From DATLYB01 sp964502525 (lineage in GTDB: Bacteria; Bacteroidota; Bacteroidia; Chitinophagales; CAIOSU01): a DNA stretch of 14,388 bases. The position numbers and the translations under genes are program-made. The notes under the pieces were generated by a model, which was given only the letters and a program-made list of their open reading frames with translations, did not search any database and was not told the DNA's origin. This document shows positions 1 to 5,979 of the stretch, piece after piece. The stretch covers positions 1-14,388 of the forward strand of contig CAZCXH010000130.1 of NCBI GenBank assembly GCA_964502525.1, in the 5' to 3' direction. Numbering within the stretch: the first letter of the stretch is position 1; the number at the start of each line of letters is the position of its first letter.

Positions 1-116
1 GTAAAAAATATTTTCAGGAAAAGCTTGGTTTTTATGACAGTACCTTGCGATAACAAAGGGGAGTCCCTGCGGAACTTGCGATAACGGAGGGCTAATTAAA
101 CACACTATTTGTGCTT
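1..116. repeat. Intergenic REP-like repeat block at left edge
   Basis: No gene is visible here. The 10-mer TTGCGATAAC occurs twice as a direct repeat (45–54 and 76–85). Between them, positions 61–75 carry GAGTCCCTGCGGAAC, which recurs at 2594–2608. In that second copy the sequence is a palindrome, GAGTCCC-TGC-GGAACTC, followed by CGATAACAGGG. The pair therefore looks like copies of one interspersed hairpin repeat placed outside the T9SS/RAYT block. The block directly follows the 3' end of the T9SS gene. Function is not known from the sequence. Confidence 0.55.
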
Positions 117-283
117 TCAATGAATTATAATCTTATCCGTAAACAGATTTTGCTTGCTGCTTTCTATTTTGAAGAAATACAAGCCTGCTTCCAAGTATGT
201 GACTTTTATTTCTATCTTGTCTATATCTTTTGACAGGAATTTTTCATCCAGCATTCTTCCTGACACATCAAATAATTTAAAGA
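92..283. repeat. Direct repeat copy 1 (T9SS sorting-domain tail plus 3' flank)
   Basis: This 192 bp segment is repeated at 1561–1749 in the same orientation, with roughly 90% identity by eye and one 3-base difference (SSKQN against SKQT in the encoded tail). It covers the last 50 or so codons of the T9SS gene and about 25 bases beyond its stop codon. Homology ends at CTAATTAAACAC on one side and inside the sorting-domain codons on the other. Confidence 0.85.
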
Positions 284-1589
284 AGGCATTTCCATCCTCT
301 AACTGATATTCAAGCGTCATCTGCCCGTTATTCGGATTGGGGTAAACTTTTATGTCATTTTTTGTTCGTGGAACCTCTTCAAGTGACGTTACTAAATTCC
401 CCGCGCTATCAACTTTCAGGATAAACATATCATTGCCCGTTTTCAAGGCAGTATCACCTGGTATCACATAGCCGGTTACTACAATATCTCCCTGTTGTGT
501 AACAATCAAATCCGAAATGTAATCATCATCGTTACTACCGCCATAATAAGTATATGTTCTTCGCCATATCTCGCTGCCTCCTTCGCTGAATTTCATGATA
601 CTGACGTTGGGGCGGCCTTTTGCGCCTCGGACTCCTCCTCCTAGTATGTAGCTGCCATCAGGCAGTTGCTCTACATTTCCGAAAACATTGGGATCGTTGG
701 GGGCTCTGAGGCGTCTTTCCCATTCAACGTTTCCCGCGCTATCGGTTTTTATCATGATGCCATTGTAATCATCTTGTGGGATAAGATATTCATCACCGAC
801 TATCATATATCCTCCATCGCGAGTGGGAATAGTATAACCATCATACCAACCGTCATACAATTGACCCCATTCCTTGCTGCCTAAGCTATCTGTTTTTATG
901 ATAAAGAAGTTTCTGACGTTTGGCGAATAATCATATTCAACCCATCCGCCCAAAACATATCCGCCATCAGGTGTTTTGTTCGCTGATCTAAGGTAATTGT
1001 AGGTTGTATCTTCTCCGTAATTATGCTGCCATTCTATGTTGCCAAGGTTGTCGGTTTTAAGCAGAAAAATCTTGGCATCGGGTATATACCAATTGAAGTA
1101 CCCTCCTATTACAAAGCCTCCGTCAGATGTGGGGATTAAACTTTTTGGACGCTCACTGATGCCTGCGTCTATAGATTTAAACCATATTGAATCTCCGCTC
1201 GCTGATGTTTTATATAAATAACTGTTTGCTAAGGAACCGGAAGTATCTCGATAAAGCCCCAAGAAAACTAAAGAGCGATCATTTAGTTCTACTACCGAAT
1301 AAGCGTCATCAACTCCATTACTGAATTCCCATGCTTTTACCCAAACAAGTTCTCCGCAGTTGTTAACGCGCCATGCTGCTCCTCCTCCGGTTGTTATTTC
1401 ATCCGTTAATCCAGCTACAACATAATCCTTTTCCGCTGTTTCTATTATCGCCCATGATCCATCTATTATATAATTATCATTAGGGCCATACCCATGTACG
1501 TTATAGAAATAACATTGCGCTATGCAGGAATTTGATGAATCAAAGCAACCGCAAAAAATACTAATTAAACACGCTATTTGTACTTTCAA
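117..1589 (-). CDS. T9SS type A sorting-domain protein with beta-propeller-like repeats
   Basis: Predicted secreted or surface-anchored protein of 490 residues. Residues about 50–400 contain about six or seven degenerate repeats of roughly 50 residues. The clearest carry DGG(Y/F)xxxG (156, 208, 258, 311) followed by KTDSxGNxEW (179, 232, 281), a pattern typical of propeller-like repeats in Bacteroidota exported proteins. Residues 413–490 form a type A T9SS sorting domain: KVYPNPNNG at 414–422, LFDVSGRM at 439–446, GLYFFKI at 469–475, and a basic end. The only start in the open frame before the upstream stop is TTG at 1589, overlapping the preceding stop as TTGA. Residues 1–25 (ending CIAQ) could be a weak signal peptide with an unusual Asp. 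The 5' end lies inside a duplicated segment, so the true N-terminus may be altered. The ligand or substrate is unknown. Confidence 0.85.
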   Translation of the reverse strand: MKVQIACLISIFCGCFDSSNSCIAQCYFYNVHGYGPNDNYIIDGSWAIIETAEKDYVVAGLTDEITTGGGAAWRVNNCGELVWVKAWEFSNGVDDAYSVVELNDRSLVFLGLYRDTSGSLANSYLYKTSASGDSIWFKSIDAGISERPKSLIPTSDGGFVIGGYFNWYIPDAKIFLLKTDNLGNIEWQHNYGEDTTYNYLRSANKTPDGGYVLGGWVEYDYSPNVRNFFIIKTDSLGSKEWGQLYDGWYDGYTIPTRDGGYMIVGDEYLIPQDDYNGIMIKTDSAGNVEWERRLRAPNDPNVFGNVEQLPDGSYILGGGVRGAKGRPNVSIMKFSEGGSEIWRRTYTYYGGSNDDDYISDLIVTQQGDIVVTGYVIPGDTALKTGNDMFILKVDSAGNLVTSLEEVPRTKNDIKVYPNPNNGQMTLEYQLEDGNAFFKLFDVSGRMLDEKFLSKDIDKIEIKVTYLEAGLYFFKIESSKQNLFTDKIIIH

Positions 1590-1749
1590 TGAATGATAAT
1601 TTTATCTGTAAACAGAGTTTGTTTGCTTTCTATTTTGAAGAAATACAAGCCTGCCTCCAAGTATGTGACTTTTATTTCTATCTTGTTTACATCTTTTGAC
1701 AGGAATTTTTCATCCAGCATTCTTCCTGACACGTCAAATAACCTGAAGT
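1561..1749. repeat. Direct repeat copy 2 (T9SS sorting-domain tail plus 3' flank)
   Basis: Second copy of the 92–283 segment. Its outer part, which is 3' flank in copy 1, here encodes the first ten codons of the 117–1589 gene. Its other end stops 7 bases before the inverted repeat of the RAYT element. Confidence 0.85.
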
Positions 1750-1756
1750 ACCCGTC
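1586..1756 (-). pseudogene. Truncated T9SS sorting-domain remnant
   Basis: The minus strand encodes a second sorting-domain tail, from YFRLFDVSGRMLDEKFLSKD to FTDKIIIH, almost identical to the end of the 117–1589 protein. The upstream body of such a gene is missing: the frame runs at once into the inverted repeat of the RAYT element (1757–1817). An open frame continues to 1819, but its first 20 or so residues are translated repeat. No remaining part was found on the far side of the element (2503–2707), so this is a remnant rather than a gene merely interrupted by a clean insertion. It probably comes from a lost tandem paralogue or a partial duplication of the neighbouring gene. Confidence 0.75.
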
Positions 1757-1817
1757 CGTCTCCTGGTCTCCCGCAAGATTGCATCTTGTGGGAATATTGT
1801 GGCAAGATTGCATCTTC
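1757..1817 (+). repeat. RAYT element left inverted repeat (paired hairpins)
   Basis: Reads CGTCTCCTGGTCTCCCGC followed by two copies of the 15-mer GCAAGATTGCATCTT at 1773–1787 and 1802–1816. The outer copy extends to a 10-bp stem, CCCGCAAGAT/ATCTTGTGGG, with one G·T pair and a TGC loop. It matches the reverse complement of 2439–2502. Confidence 0.85.
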
Positions 1818-1843
1818 ATGCGTTGGCTTGTATTTTATCCAAG

Positions 1844-2392
1844 TCATTCAATCAACTTCACCCTTATCAATCCTTTCTTTCCGCAATAATCCCTCGCGCT
1901 GCTGTAAAGATATTCCCAAGGCTCATCAACAAACCCTGCTTCGACAGGATTGTTGTGAATATATTCTAATTTCTGCTCCATTATTTCATTGTCGTATAGC
2001 TCGATAGGATTATTATTTTGTTGCCAGAATTGGAAGTCGTTGTTGTTGGGATTGTATTTTCCTGCCCGTTCCATCATCCAAATCATCCACTCCCGCCTGC
2101 TTTCCTGCGGATTTTCAGTGATTTCTTCGCGTAAAGCTTTGGAAGTGAATTTTTTCATGTCTCTCAAAATAAATTCCATTTGCTCTCCTTCTGTGCCCAT
2201 TATCAGATGAACATGGCTTGTCATAATACACCATGCGTAAAGCTCAAGACCCTTTTTGTCAATGCAATGGTTCAGGCTGTTGACGATAATATCCTTATAA
2301 ACTCTTCGGATGAAAACATCAATCCAGTTGATGGTTGCAAACGAAACGAAATATAATCTTTCCTGATCGCGGAATTTGTAGCTGCGGCTCAT
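1844..2392 (-). CDS. REP-associated tyrosine transposase (Y1/HUH, IS200-like)
   Basis: A 182-residue single-strand transposase of the Y1_Tnp/RAYT type, expected to cut and rejoin hairpin-containing single-stranded DNA such as the flanking repeats. The HUH pair is in MTSHVHLIM (His60 and His62), preceded by the typical YAWCIM strand. The family block YIHNNPVEAGFVDEPWEYLYSS lies at 144–165, and Tyr144 is the likely nucleophile by position (from family knowledge, not proven). Length is normal for the family and there is no internal stop. The start ATG at 2392 gives the expected N-terminus with RLYFVSFATINW. The gene lies 26 bases inside the left and 46 bases inside the right inverted repeat. Confident family call; whether it still moves is unknown. 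Confidence 0.9.
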   Translation of the reverse strand: MSRSYKFRDQERLYFVSFATINWIDVFIRRVYKDIIVNSLNHCIDKKGLELYAWCIMTSHVHLIMGTEGEQMEFILRDMKKFTSKALREEITENPQESRREWMIWMMERAGKYNPNNNDFQFWQQNNNPIELYDNEIMEQKLEYIHNNPVEAGFVDEPWEYLYSSARDYCGKKGLIRVKLIE

Positions 2393-2438
2393 AGCCGATA
2401 AATTTTCCTGCCAATTTAATCAATCACTGCCTGCGCAG

Positions 2439-2502
2439 GAAGATGCAATCTTGCCACATAGTTCCCACAAGATGCAATCTTGCGGGAGACCAGGGGGAGA
2501 CG
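2439..2502 (-). repeat. RAYT element right inverted repeat (paired hairpins)
   Basis: Contains AAGATGCAATCTTGC at 2440–2454 and again at 2469–2483, followed by GGGAGACCAGG and GGGAGACG. It is the inverted counterpart of 1757–1817, with a 3-base insertion (extra CCC on the complementary strand) near the outer end. Confidence 0.85.
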
Positions 2503-2593
2503 CAGGGGGAAAGGGATTATTAAAGGTTGTGTTGATTGAATAAAGGCTTCCCCGCACCGAAGTCGAAAGACTTCTGCCTATCCGGAATCACAA

Positions 2594-2624
2594 GAGTCCC
2601 TGCGGAACTCTCGCGATAACAGGG
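2594..2624. repeat. REP-like palindrome, second copy
   Basis: GAGTCCC-TGC-GGAACTC (2594–2610) can pair over seven positions with one mismatch around a TGC triloop. It is followed by TCGCGATAACAGGG, matching the block at 61–91 (GAGTCCCTGCGGAAC plus TTGCGATAACGGAGGG). The two copies are in the same orientation and lie on either side of the T9SS/RAYT region. Confidence 0.6.
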
Positions 2625-2692
2625 CAGCTTTATTTTATGCAGGGAAATCTCCGCTAAACAAACCCTGTTCGCTCATATTGTTGGCATTAGCC

Positions 2693-2700
2693 TAAATTGT
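2693..2700 (+). promoter_or_regulatory. Possible Bacteroidota -7 element upstream of VWA gene
   Basis: TAAATTGT in the context CCTAAATTGTAGC lies 15 bases before the ATG at 2708. It resembles the Bacteroidota -7 consensus TAnnTTTG, with a mismatch at the third T position. A similar CCTAAATTG lies upstream of the gene at 9265. No convincing -33 TTTG is present, so this is tentative. Confidence 0.3.
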
Positions 2701-2707
2701 AGCTGCA

Positions 2708-3799
2708 ATGCTGGGCTACCGCTTTTCAAAATTCGTCCCAAACCCACAGGGGCAAAGCACGTTCGACAAGCTGCTGAAGCTGCTCAATGAACTGCTCGTC
2801 TATACTTCTGGCGATGTGCAGGAGGCCATCAGTTGGCTCAATGAGCTTGACCGGGAATACAAGCTTACCGGCAATGATTACGGCATGGGTGATTTCATCG
2901 AAGACCTGAAGAAGCAAGGCTACCTGAAGGAAAAAGGGGATGGCGCGATTGTCATCACGGCAAAGACGGAGCAGGCGATTCGCCAAAACGCGATGGAGGA
3001 GGTGTTCGGCAAGCTGAGCAAGGCGCGCAAAGGCGGCCACCACACGCCTTACGCGGGCATGGGCGATGAGCAGGGCAGCGACCGCAGACCGTACGCGTTT
3101 GGAGATTCGCTCGACCAGATTTCGGCAACCGACAGCATTCGCAACGCGCAAATAGCGCACGGCATCGGCAGTTTCGCCCTCACGGAAGATGATTTGGAGA
3201 TCATCGAAAAAGAGAACAAGTCGCAGGTGAGCACCGTGATGATGATTGACGTTTCACACAGCATGGTATTGTATGGCGAAGACCGCATCACGCCCGCCAA
3301 GAAGGTGGCGATGGCGCTTGCCGAACTTATCACCACAAAATACCACAAGGACACGCTCGACATCATCGTGTTTGGCGATGACGCCTGGCAGATAGAGATA
3401 AAAGATTTACCCTATCTGAAAGTGGGACCGTATCACACGAACACCGTAGCCGGTTTGGAACTCGCAATGGATATTTTACGAAGGCGCAAAAATCCGAACA
3501 GGCAAATCTTCATGGTGACGGATGGCAAACCCACCTGTATGAAGGAAGGCGCTCATTATTACAAGAACAGTTTCGGGTTGGACAGGAAAATCATCAGCAA
3601 AACGCTCACGCTTGCCAAAGCATGCCGCAGGCTGAAGATGCCCATCACCACGTTCATGCTCGCGCGTGACCCGTATTTGCAGCGGTTTGTAAAAGAGTTC
3701 ACGCAAACAAATCACGGACGCGCATTTTACACAAGCCTGCAGGGGCTGGGAGAATATATTTTTGAGGATTATGAAAGGAATAAACGGAAGTGGATTTGA
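2708..3799 (+). CDS. VWA (MIDAS) domain protein paired with MoxR-type AAA+
   Basis: A 363-residue soluble protein with no signal peptide or membrane segment. The N-terminal half (1–170) is mostly helical and charged and is not recognised. Residues about 175–345 form a von Willebrand factor A domain with a metal-ion-dependent adhesion site: Asp181-x-Ser183-x-Ser185 in MMIDVSHSM, a Thr at 244/246 in YHTNTVAG, and Asp272 in MVTDGKP. It lies 49 bases upstream of an AAA+ ATPase gene on the same strand. VWA plus MoxR/BchI-type ATPase pairs (compare ChlD–ChlI, ViaA–RavA) work together as metal-insertion or chaperone-like machines; that role is inferred here from pairing. The substrate is unknown. 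The start ATG at 2708 follows a possible promoter closely. Confidence 0.88.
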   Translation: MLGYRFSKFVPNPQGQSTFDKLLKLLNELLVYTSGDVQEAISWLNELDREYKLTGNDYGMGDFIEDLKKQGYLKEKGDGAIVITAKTEQAIRQNAMEEVFGKLSKARKGGHHTPYAGMGDEQGSDRRPYAFGDSLDQISATDSIRNAQIAHGIGSFALTEDDLEIIEKENKSQVSTVMMIDVSHSMVLYGEDRITPAKKVAMALAELITTKYHKDTLDIIVFGDDAWQIEIKDLPYLKVGPYHTNTVAGLELAMDILRRRKNPNRQIFMVTDGKPTCMKEGAHYYKNSFGLDRKIISKTLTLAKACRRLKMPITTFMLARDPYLQRFVKEFTQTNHGRAFYTSLQGLGEYIFEDYERNKRKWI

Positions 3800-3801
3800 C
3801 T

Positions 3802-3841
3802 GATGTGATGATTCGGTGATTCGATGATTCGATGATGAAAT
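3802..3841. repeat. Octamer tandem array (GATTCGAT type)
   Basis: Five degenerate octamers directly after the VWA stop codon: GATGTGAT, GATTCGGT, GATTCGAT, GATTCGAT, GATGAAAT. The same octamer family returns as an inverted array at 13640–13729. It fills nearly all of the gap between the VWA and AAA+ genes. Confidence 0.75.
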
Positions 3842-3848
3842 AACAACA

Positions 3849-5381
3849 ATGGAACAGACTGCAACACAAAAACTTGCTTCTATCACAACGCTCGGTGATC
3901 TGAAGCGCTCCGGTTATCGCACACGCGCTATCAAAGACGAATTGCGCGAAAATCTCATTGAACATCTCAAAGAGAGGAAGCCGTTGTTCAAAGGTATTCT
4001 TGGATTTGACACCACTGTGATTCCCGACATTCAGCGCGCATTGCTTTCACGTCATAACATGATTCTGCTTGGCTTGCGCGGGCAGGCAAAGACGCGCATC
4101 GCGCGGCAGATGACGGAGTTGCTGGATGAATACATTCCCGTTGTAGAAGGCTCGGAACTGAATGACGATCCGTTTCATCCCATTTCAAGATATGCCAAGG
4201 ACTTGCTGAAAGAGAAAGGAGATGACACACCAATCGCATGGCTGCATCGTGATGAACGTTATGCTGAAAAGCTGGCTACGCCTGATGTTTCCGTTGCCGA
4301 TTTGATTGGCGATGTGGACCCGATTCGGGCTGCGAATTTGAAACTCTCCTATTCGGATGAGCGCGTGATACACTTCGGATTGGTGCCTCGCTCCAACCGC
4401 TGCATCTTTGTAATTAACGAATTGCCTGACTTGCAGCCGCGCATCCAGGTTTCGCTGTTCAACATTTTGCAGGAGGGGGATATTCAAATCCGCGGATTCA
4501 AACTGCGCCTGCCGCTCGACATTCAATTCGTATTTACCGCTAATCCTGAAGATTACACCAATCGCGGCTCCATCGTCACGCCATTGAAAGACCGCATCGA
4601 AAGCCAGATACTCACTCATTATCCTAAAGATGTTGAAACATCCAAGAAGATTACAATGCAGGAGGCACGCTCGCACCAAAAACAAAAAGCGACCGTGCGG
4701 TTCAACGATTTGATTTTAAACCTCAATGAACAAATCGCGGTGGAAGCGCGCAAAAGCGAATACGTGGATAAAAAGAGCGGAGTGTCGGCACGGCTCACGA
4801 TTTCATCTTTTGAGAATCTCATCAGCGCGGCTGAGAGGCGCGCCCTGCTGAATAGCGAACCGGAAACATTCGTGCGCATGAGCGATTTCTGGGGAGTGGT
4901 TCCGTCAATCACAGGGAAAATCGAATTGGTATATGAGGGCGAGCAGGAGGGTCCGATGATTGTGGCACAGAACCTTATCGGCAAATCCATCAGGACATTG
5001 TTTGCGCAGCATTTTCCCGACCCCGGCAAACTGAAAAAACAAAAGCAGGAAAATCCCTATCGGAAAATCAGCGACTGGTTCGGCAGTGGCAACATGGTTG
5101 ATTTGATGCTCGATGTTCCCGAAAAGCAATATGCAGCGGAACTAAGGAAAGTGACGGGGCTGGAAGACGCTGTTAACAAATTTTATCCAAATGCAAAAGG
5201 CGATGAGAAACTTTTTCTGATGGAGTTTGTGTTGCACGGCTTAGCTGAACATTCGCTGCTGAGCAAATGCATGCTTGAAGCAGGGGTTCAGTTCAAGGAT
5301 GTGCTCGGTGCGGTGTTTACGGAAAAGACTATGGATTTTGACAAAGACGATGATTTCAATGATGAAGAGTTTAATAATTGA
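3849..5381 (+). CDS. AAA+ ATPase, MoxR / Mg-chelatase ChlI-like
   Basis: A cytoplasmic 510-residue AAA+ ATPase. Walker A is GLRGQAKT (75–82). Walker B is in CIFVINELPDL (185–195), followed by the helix ending in FNILQEGDIQIRG. Sensor 1 is in IQFVFTANPED (Asn232) and a candidate arginine finger is Arg249 in PLKDRIESQI. The insert DVSVADLIGDVDPIRAAN (146–163) is of the kind seen in MoxR and magnesium-chelatase subunits. The C-terminal 200 residues are helical, with an acidic tail. Together with the VWA protein just upstream it should form a hexameric motor with a VWA co-factor. No chelatase or cofactor pathway genes are nearby, so cobalt or magnesium chelation is not supported. The exact MoxR subfamily was not assigned. 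Confidence 0.88.
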   Translation: MEQTATQKLASITTLGDLKRSGYRTRAIKDELRENLIEHLKERKPLFKGILGFDTTVIPDIQRALLSRHNMILLGLRGQAKTRIARQMTELLDEYIPVVEGSELNDDPFHPISRYAKDLLKEKGDDTPIAWLHRDERYAEKLATPDVSVADLIGDVDPIRAANLKLSYSDERVIHFGLVPRSNRCIFVINELPDLQPRIQVSLFNILQEGDIQIRGFKLRLPLDIQFVFTANPEDYTNRGSIVTPLKDRIESQILTHYPKDVETSKKITMQEARSHQKQKATVRFNDLILNLNEQIAVEARKSEYVDKKSGVSARLTISSFENLISAAERRALLNSEPETFVRMSDFWGVVPSITGKIELVYEGEQEGPMIVAQNLIGKSIRTLFAQHFPDPGKLKKQKQENPYRKISDWFGSGNMVDLMLDVPEKQYAAELRKVTGLEDAVNKFYPNAKGDEKLFLMEFVLHGLAEHSLLSKCMLEAGVQFKDVLGAVFTEKTMDFDKDDDFNDEEFNN

Positions 5382-5445
5382 GCCTCACCCCCGCCCCCTC
5401 TCCAAAGCCCGCCTGCCGGACGGGCAGGGAGAGGGGAGACCAGGC
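5382..5445. repeat. GC-rich nested palindromic repeat after AAA+ gene
   Basis: It begins directly after the TGA stop with GCCTCACCCCCGCCC. Outer arms CCCCTCTCC (5395–5403) and GGAGAGGGG (5428–5436) pair perfectly, enclosing an inner stem GCCCG (5407–5411)/CGGGC (5421–5425). GACCAGG and a T-run (5446–5451) follow, so it could act as a terminator or attenuator between the ATPase and thioredoxin genes. A related copy in opposite orientation lies inside the next-but-one gene at 6061–6099. Confidence 0.75.
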
Positions 5446-5454
5446 TTTTTTGCT

Positions 5455-5976
5455 TTGAACAGCAAATGCTTATTGCTCCTATTAATCCTTATAAGCTCGA
5501 TTTGCGCTTATTCCCAAAAGCAACCATCCCGCACGGACACTCACACTCAATTCATCCCCATCCTTACTTTCGATTCCTTTAAAAAATATCTTCAACCTGC
5601 GGGCGACACCGTTTACGTCATCAATTTCTGGGCAACGTGGTGCAAGCCGTGCGTGGATGAACTGCCTGCGTTTGAAAAGCTGAATGAGACTTACAAAAAT
5701 CAAAAGGTGAAGGTGCTCCTGGTGAGCCTTGATTTTAAGAGCCAATATGATAAAAAAGTGGTGCCATTTGTGAAAAAGAATAAGCTTAATTCTGAAGTGA
5801 TCATGCTCGATACGCAGGGCGACAACAGCTTCATTGATAAGGTAAGCCCGCAATGGCAAGGCACTATTCCTGCAACTACATTCGTGCACAGCAGCACCAA
5901 TACCAAAAAGTTTTTTGAAAAGCAATTCTCCTATGAGCAGCTTGAAAATATCGTTAAACCATTAATAAAAATGTAA
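5455..5976 (+). CDS. TlpA-like thioredoxin-fold protein, exported
   Basis: Envelope thiol-disulfide oxidoreductase of the TlpA/ResA type. With a TTG start at 5455 it is 173 residues: a signal peptide (1–20, hydrophobic CLLLLLILISSICAYS before QKQ), then a thioredoxin fold with FWATWCKPC (catalytic Cys63 and Cys66) and the cis-Pro loop TIPATT. No other Met lies in frame between the repeat and the signal sequence. An ATG start at 5362 (or 5359) is also open. It would overlap the ATPase end by about 20 bases and translate the GC-rich repeat as a long N-terminal PHPRPLSKARLPDG segment, which seems unlikely in a signal peptide. The frame stays open further upstream, inside the ATPase gene. Three bases separate it from the next redoxin gene. 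Start uncertain, family confident. Confidence 0.82.
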   Translation: MNSKCLLLLLILISSICAYSQKQPSRTDTHTQFIPILTFDSFKKYLQPAGDTVYVINFWATWCKPCVDELPAFEKLNETYKNQKVKVLLVSLDFKSQYDKKVVPFVKKNKLNSEVIMLDTQGDNSFIDKVSPQWQGTIPATTFVHSSTNTKKFFEKQFSYEQLENIVKPLIKM

Positions 5977-5979
5977 ACC

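Larger units (their letters stand above)
1757..2502 (-). mobile_element. RAYT/IS200-like element with long inverted repeats
   Basis: A Y1/HUH transposase gene is enclosed by inverted repeats at 1757–1817 and 2439–2502. They differ by a 3-base indel in the outer part and a few substitutions in the middle. Each end contains two direct copies of GCAAGATTGCATCTT, 29 bases apart, giving four copies in all. Each copy can fold into a hairpin with a TGC triloop. This is the arrangement expected of a REP-associated tyrosine transposase with its REP/BIME sequences. Both ends and the enzyme look intact, so the unit may be functional. Activity is inferred. Confidence 0.8.
2393..2707. other. Gene-free stretch: RAYT repeat, hairpins, REP-like copy
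   Basis: About 315 bases without a credible gene. It contains the right inverted repeat of the RAYT element (2439–2502), a purine-rich tract (2484–2517), a 6-bp hairpin with a GAAA loop (GAAGTC at 2559–2564, GACTTC at 2569–2574), the REP-like palindrome at 2594–2610, and the putative promoter of the VWA gene near 2693. No trace of the missing T9SS gene body was recognised here. Confidence 0.6.

Noticed and set aside
1593..2007. Plus-strand open frames across the T9SS remnant and RAYT
   Set aside because: They are antisense shadows of the sorting domain and transposase, and cross the hairpin repeats.
2726..3160. Long antisense open frame opposite the VWA gene
   Set aside because: GC-rich shadow frame with no recognisable domain; the plus strand has a clear VWA protein.
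3849..5381. Magnesium or cobalt chelatase subunit as a specific function
   Set aside because: The fold and VWA partner fit the superfamily, but no large chelatase subunit or tetrapyrrole gene is nearby.
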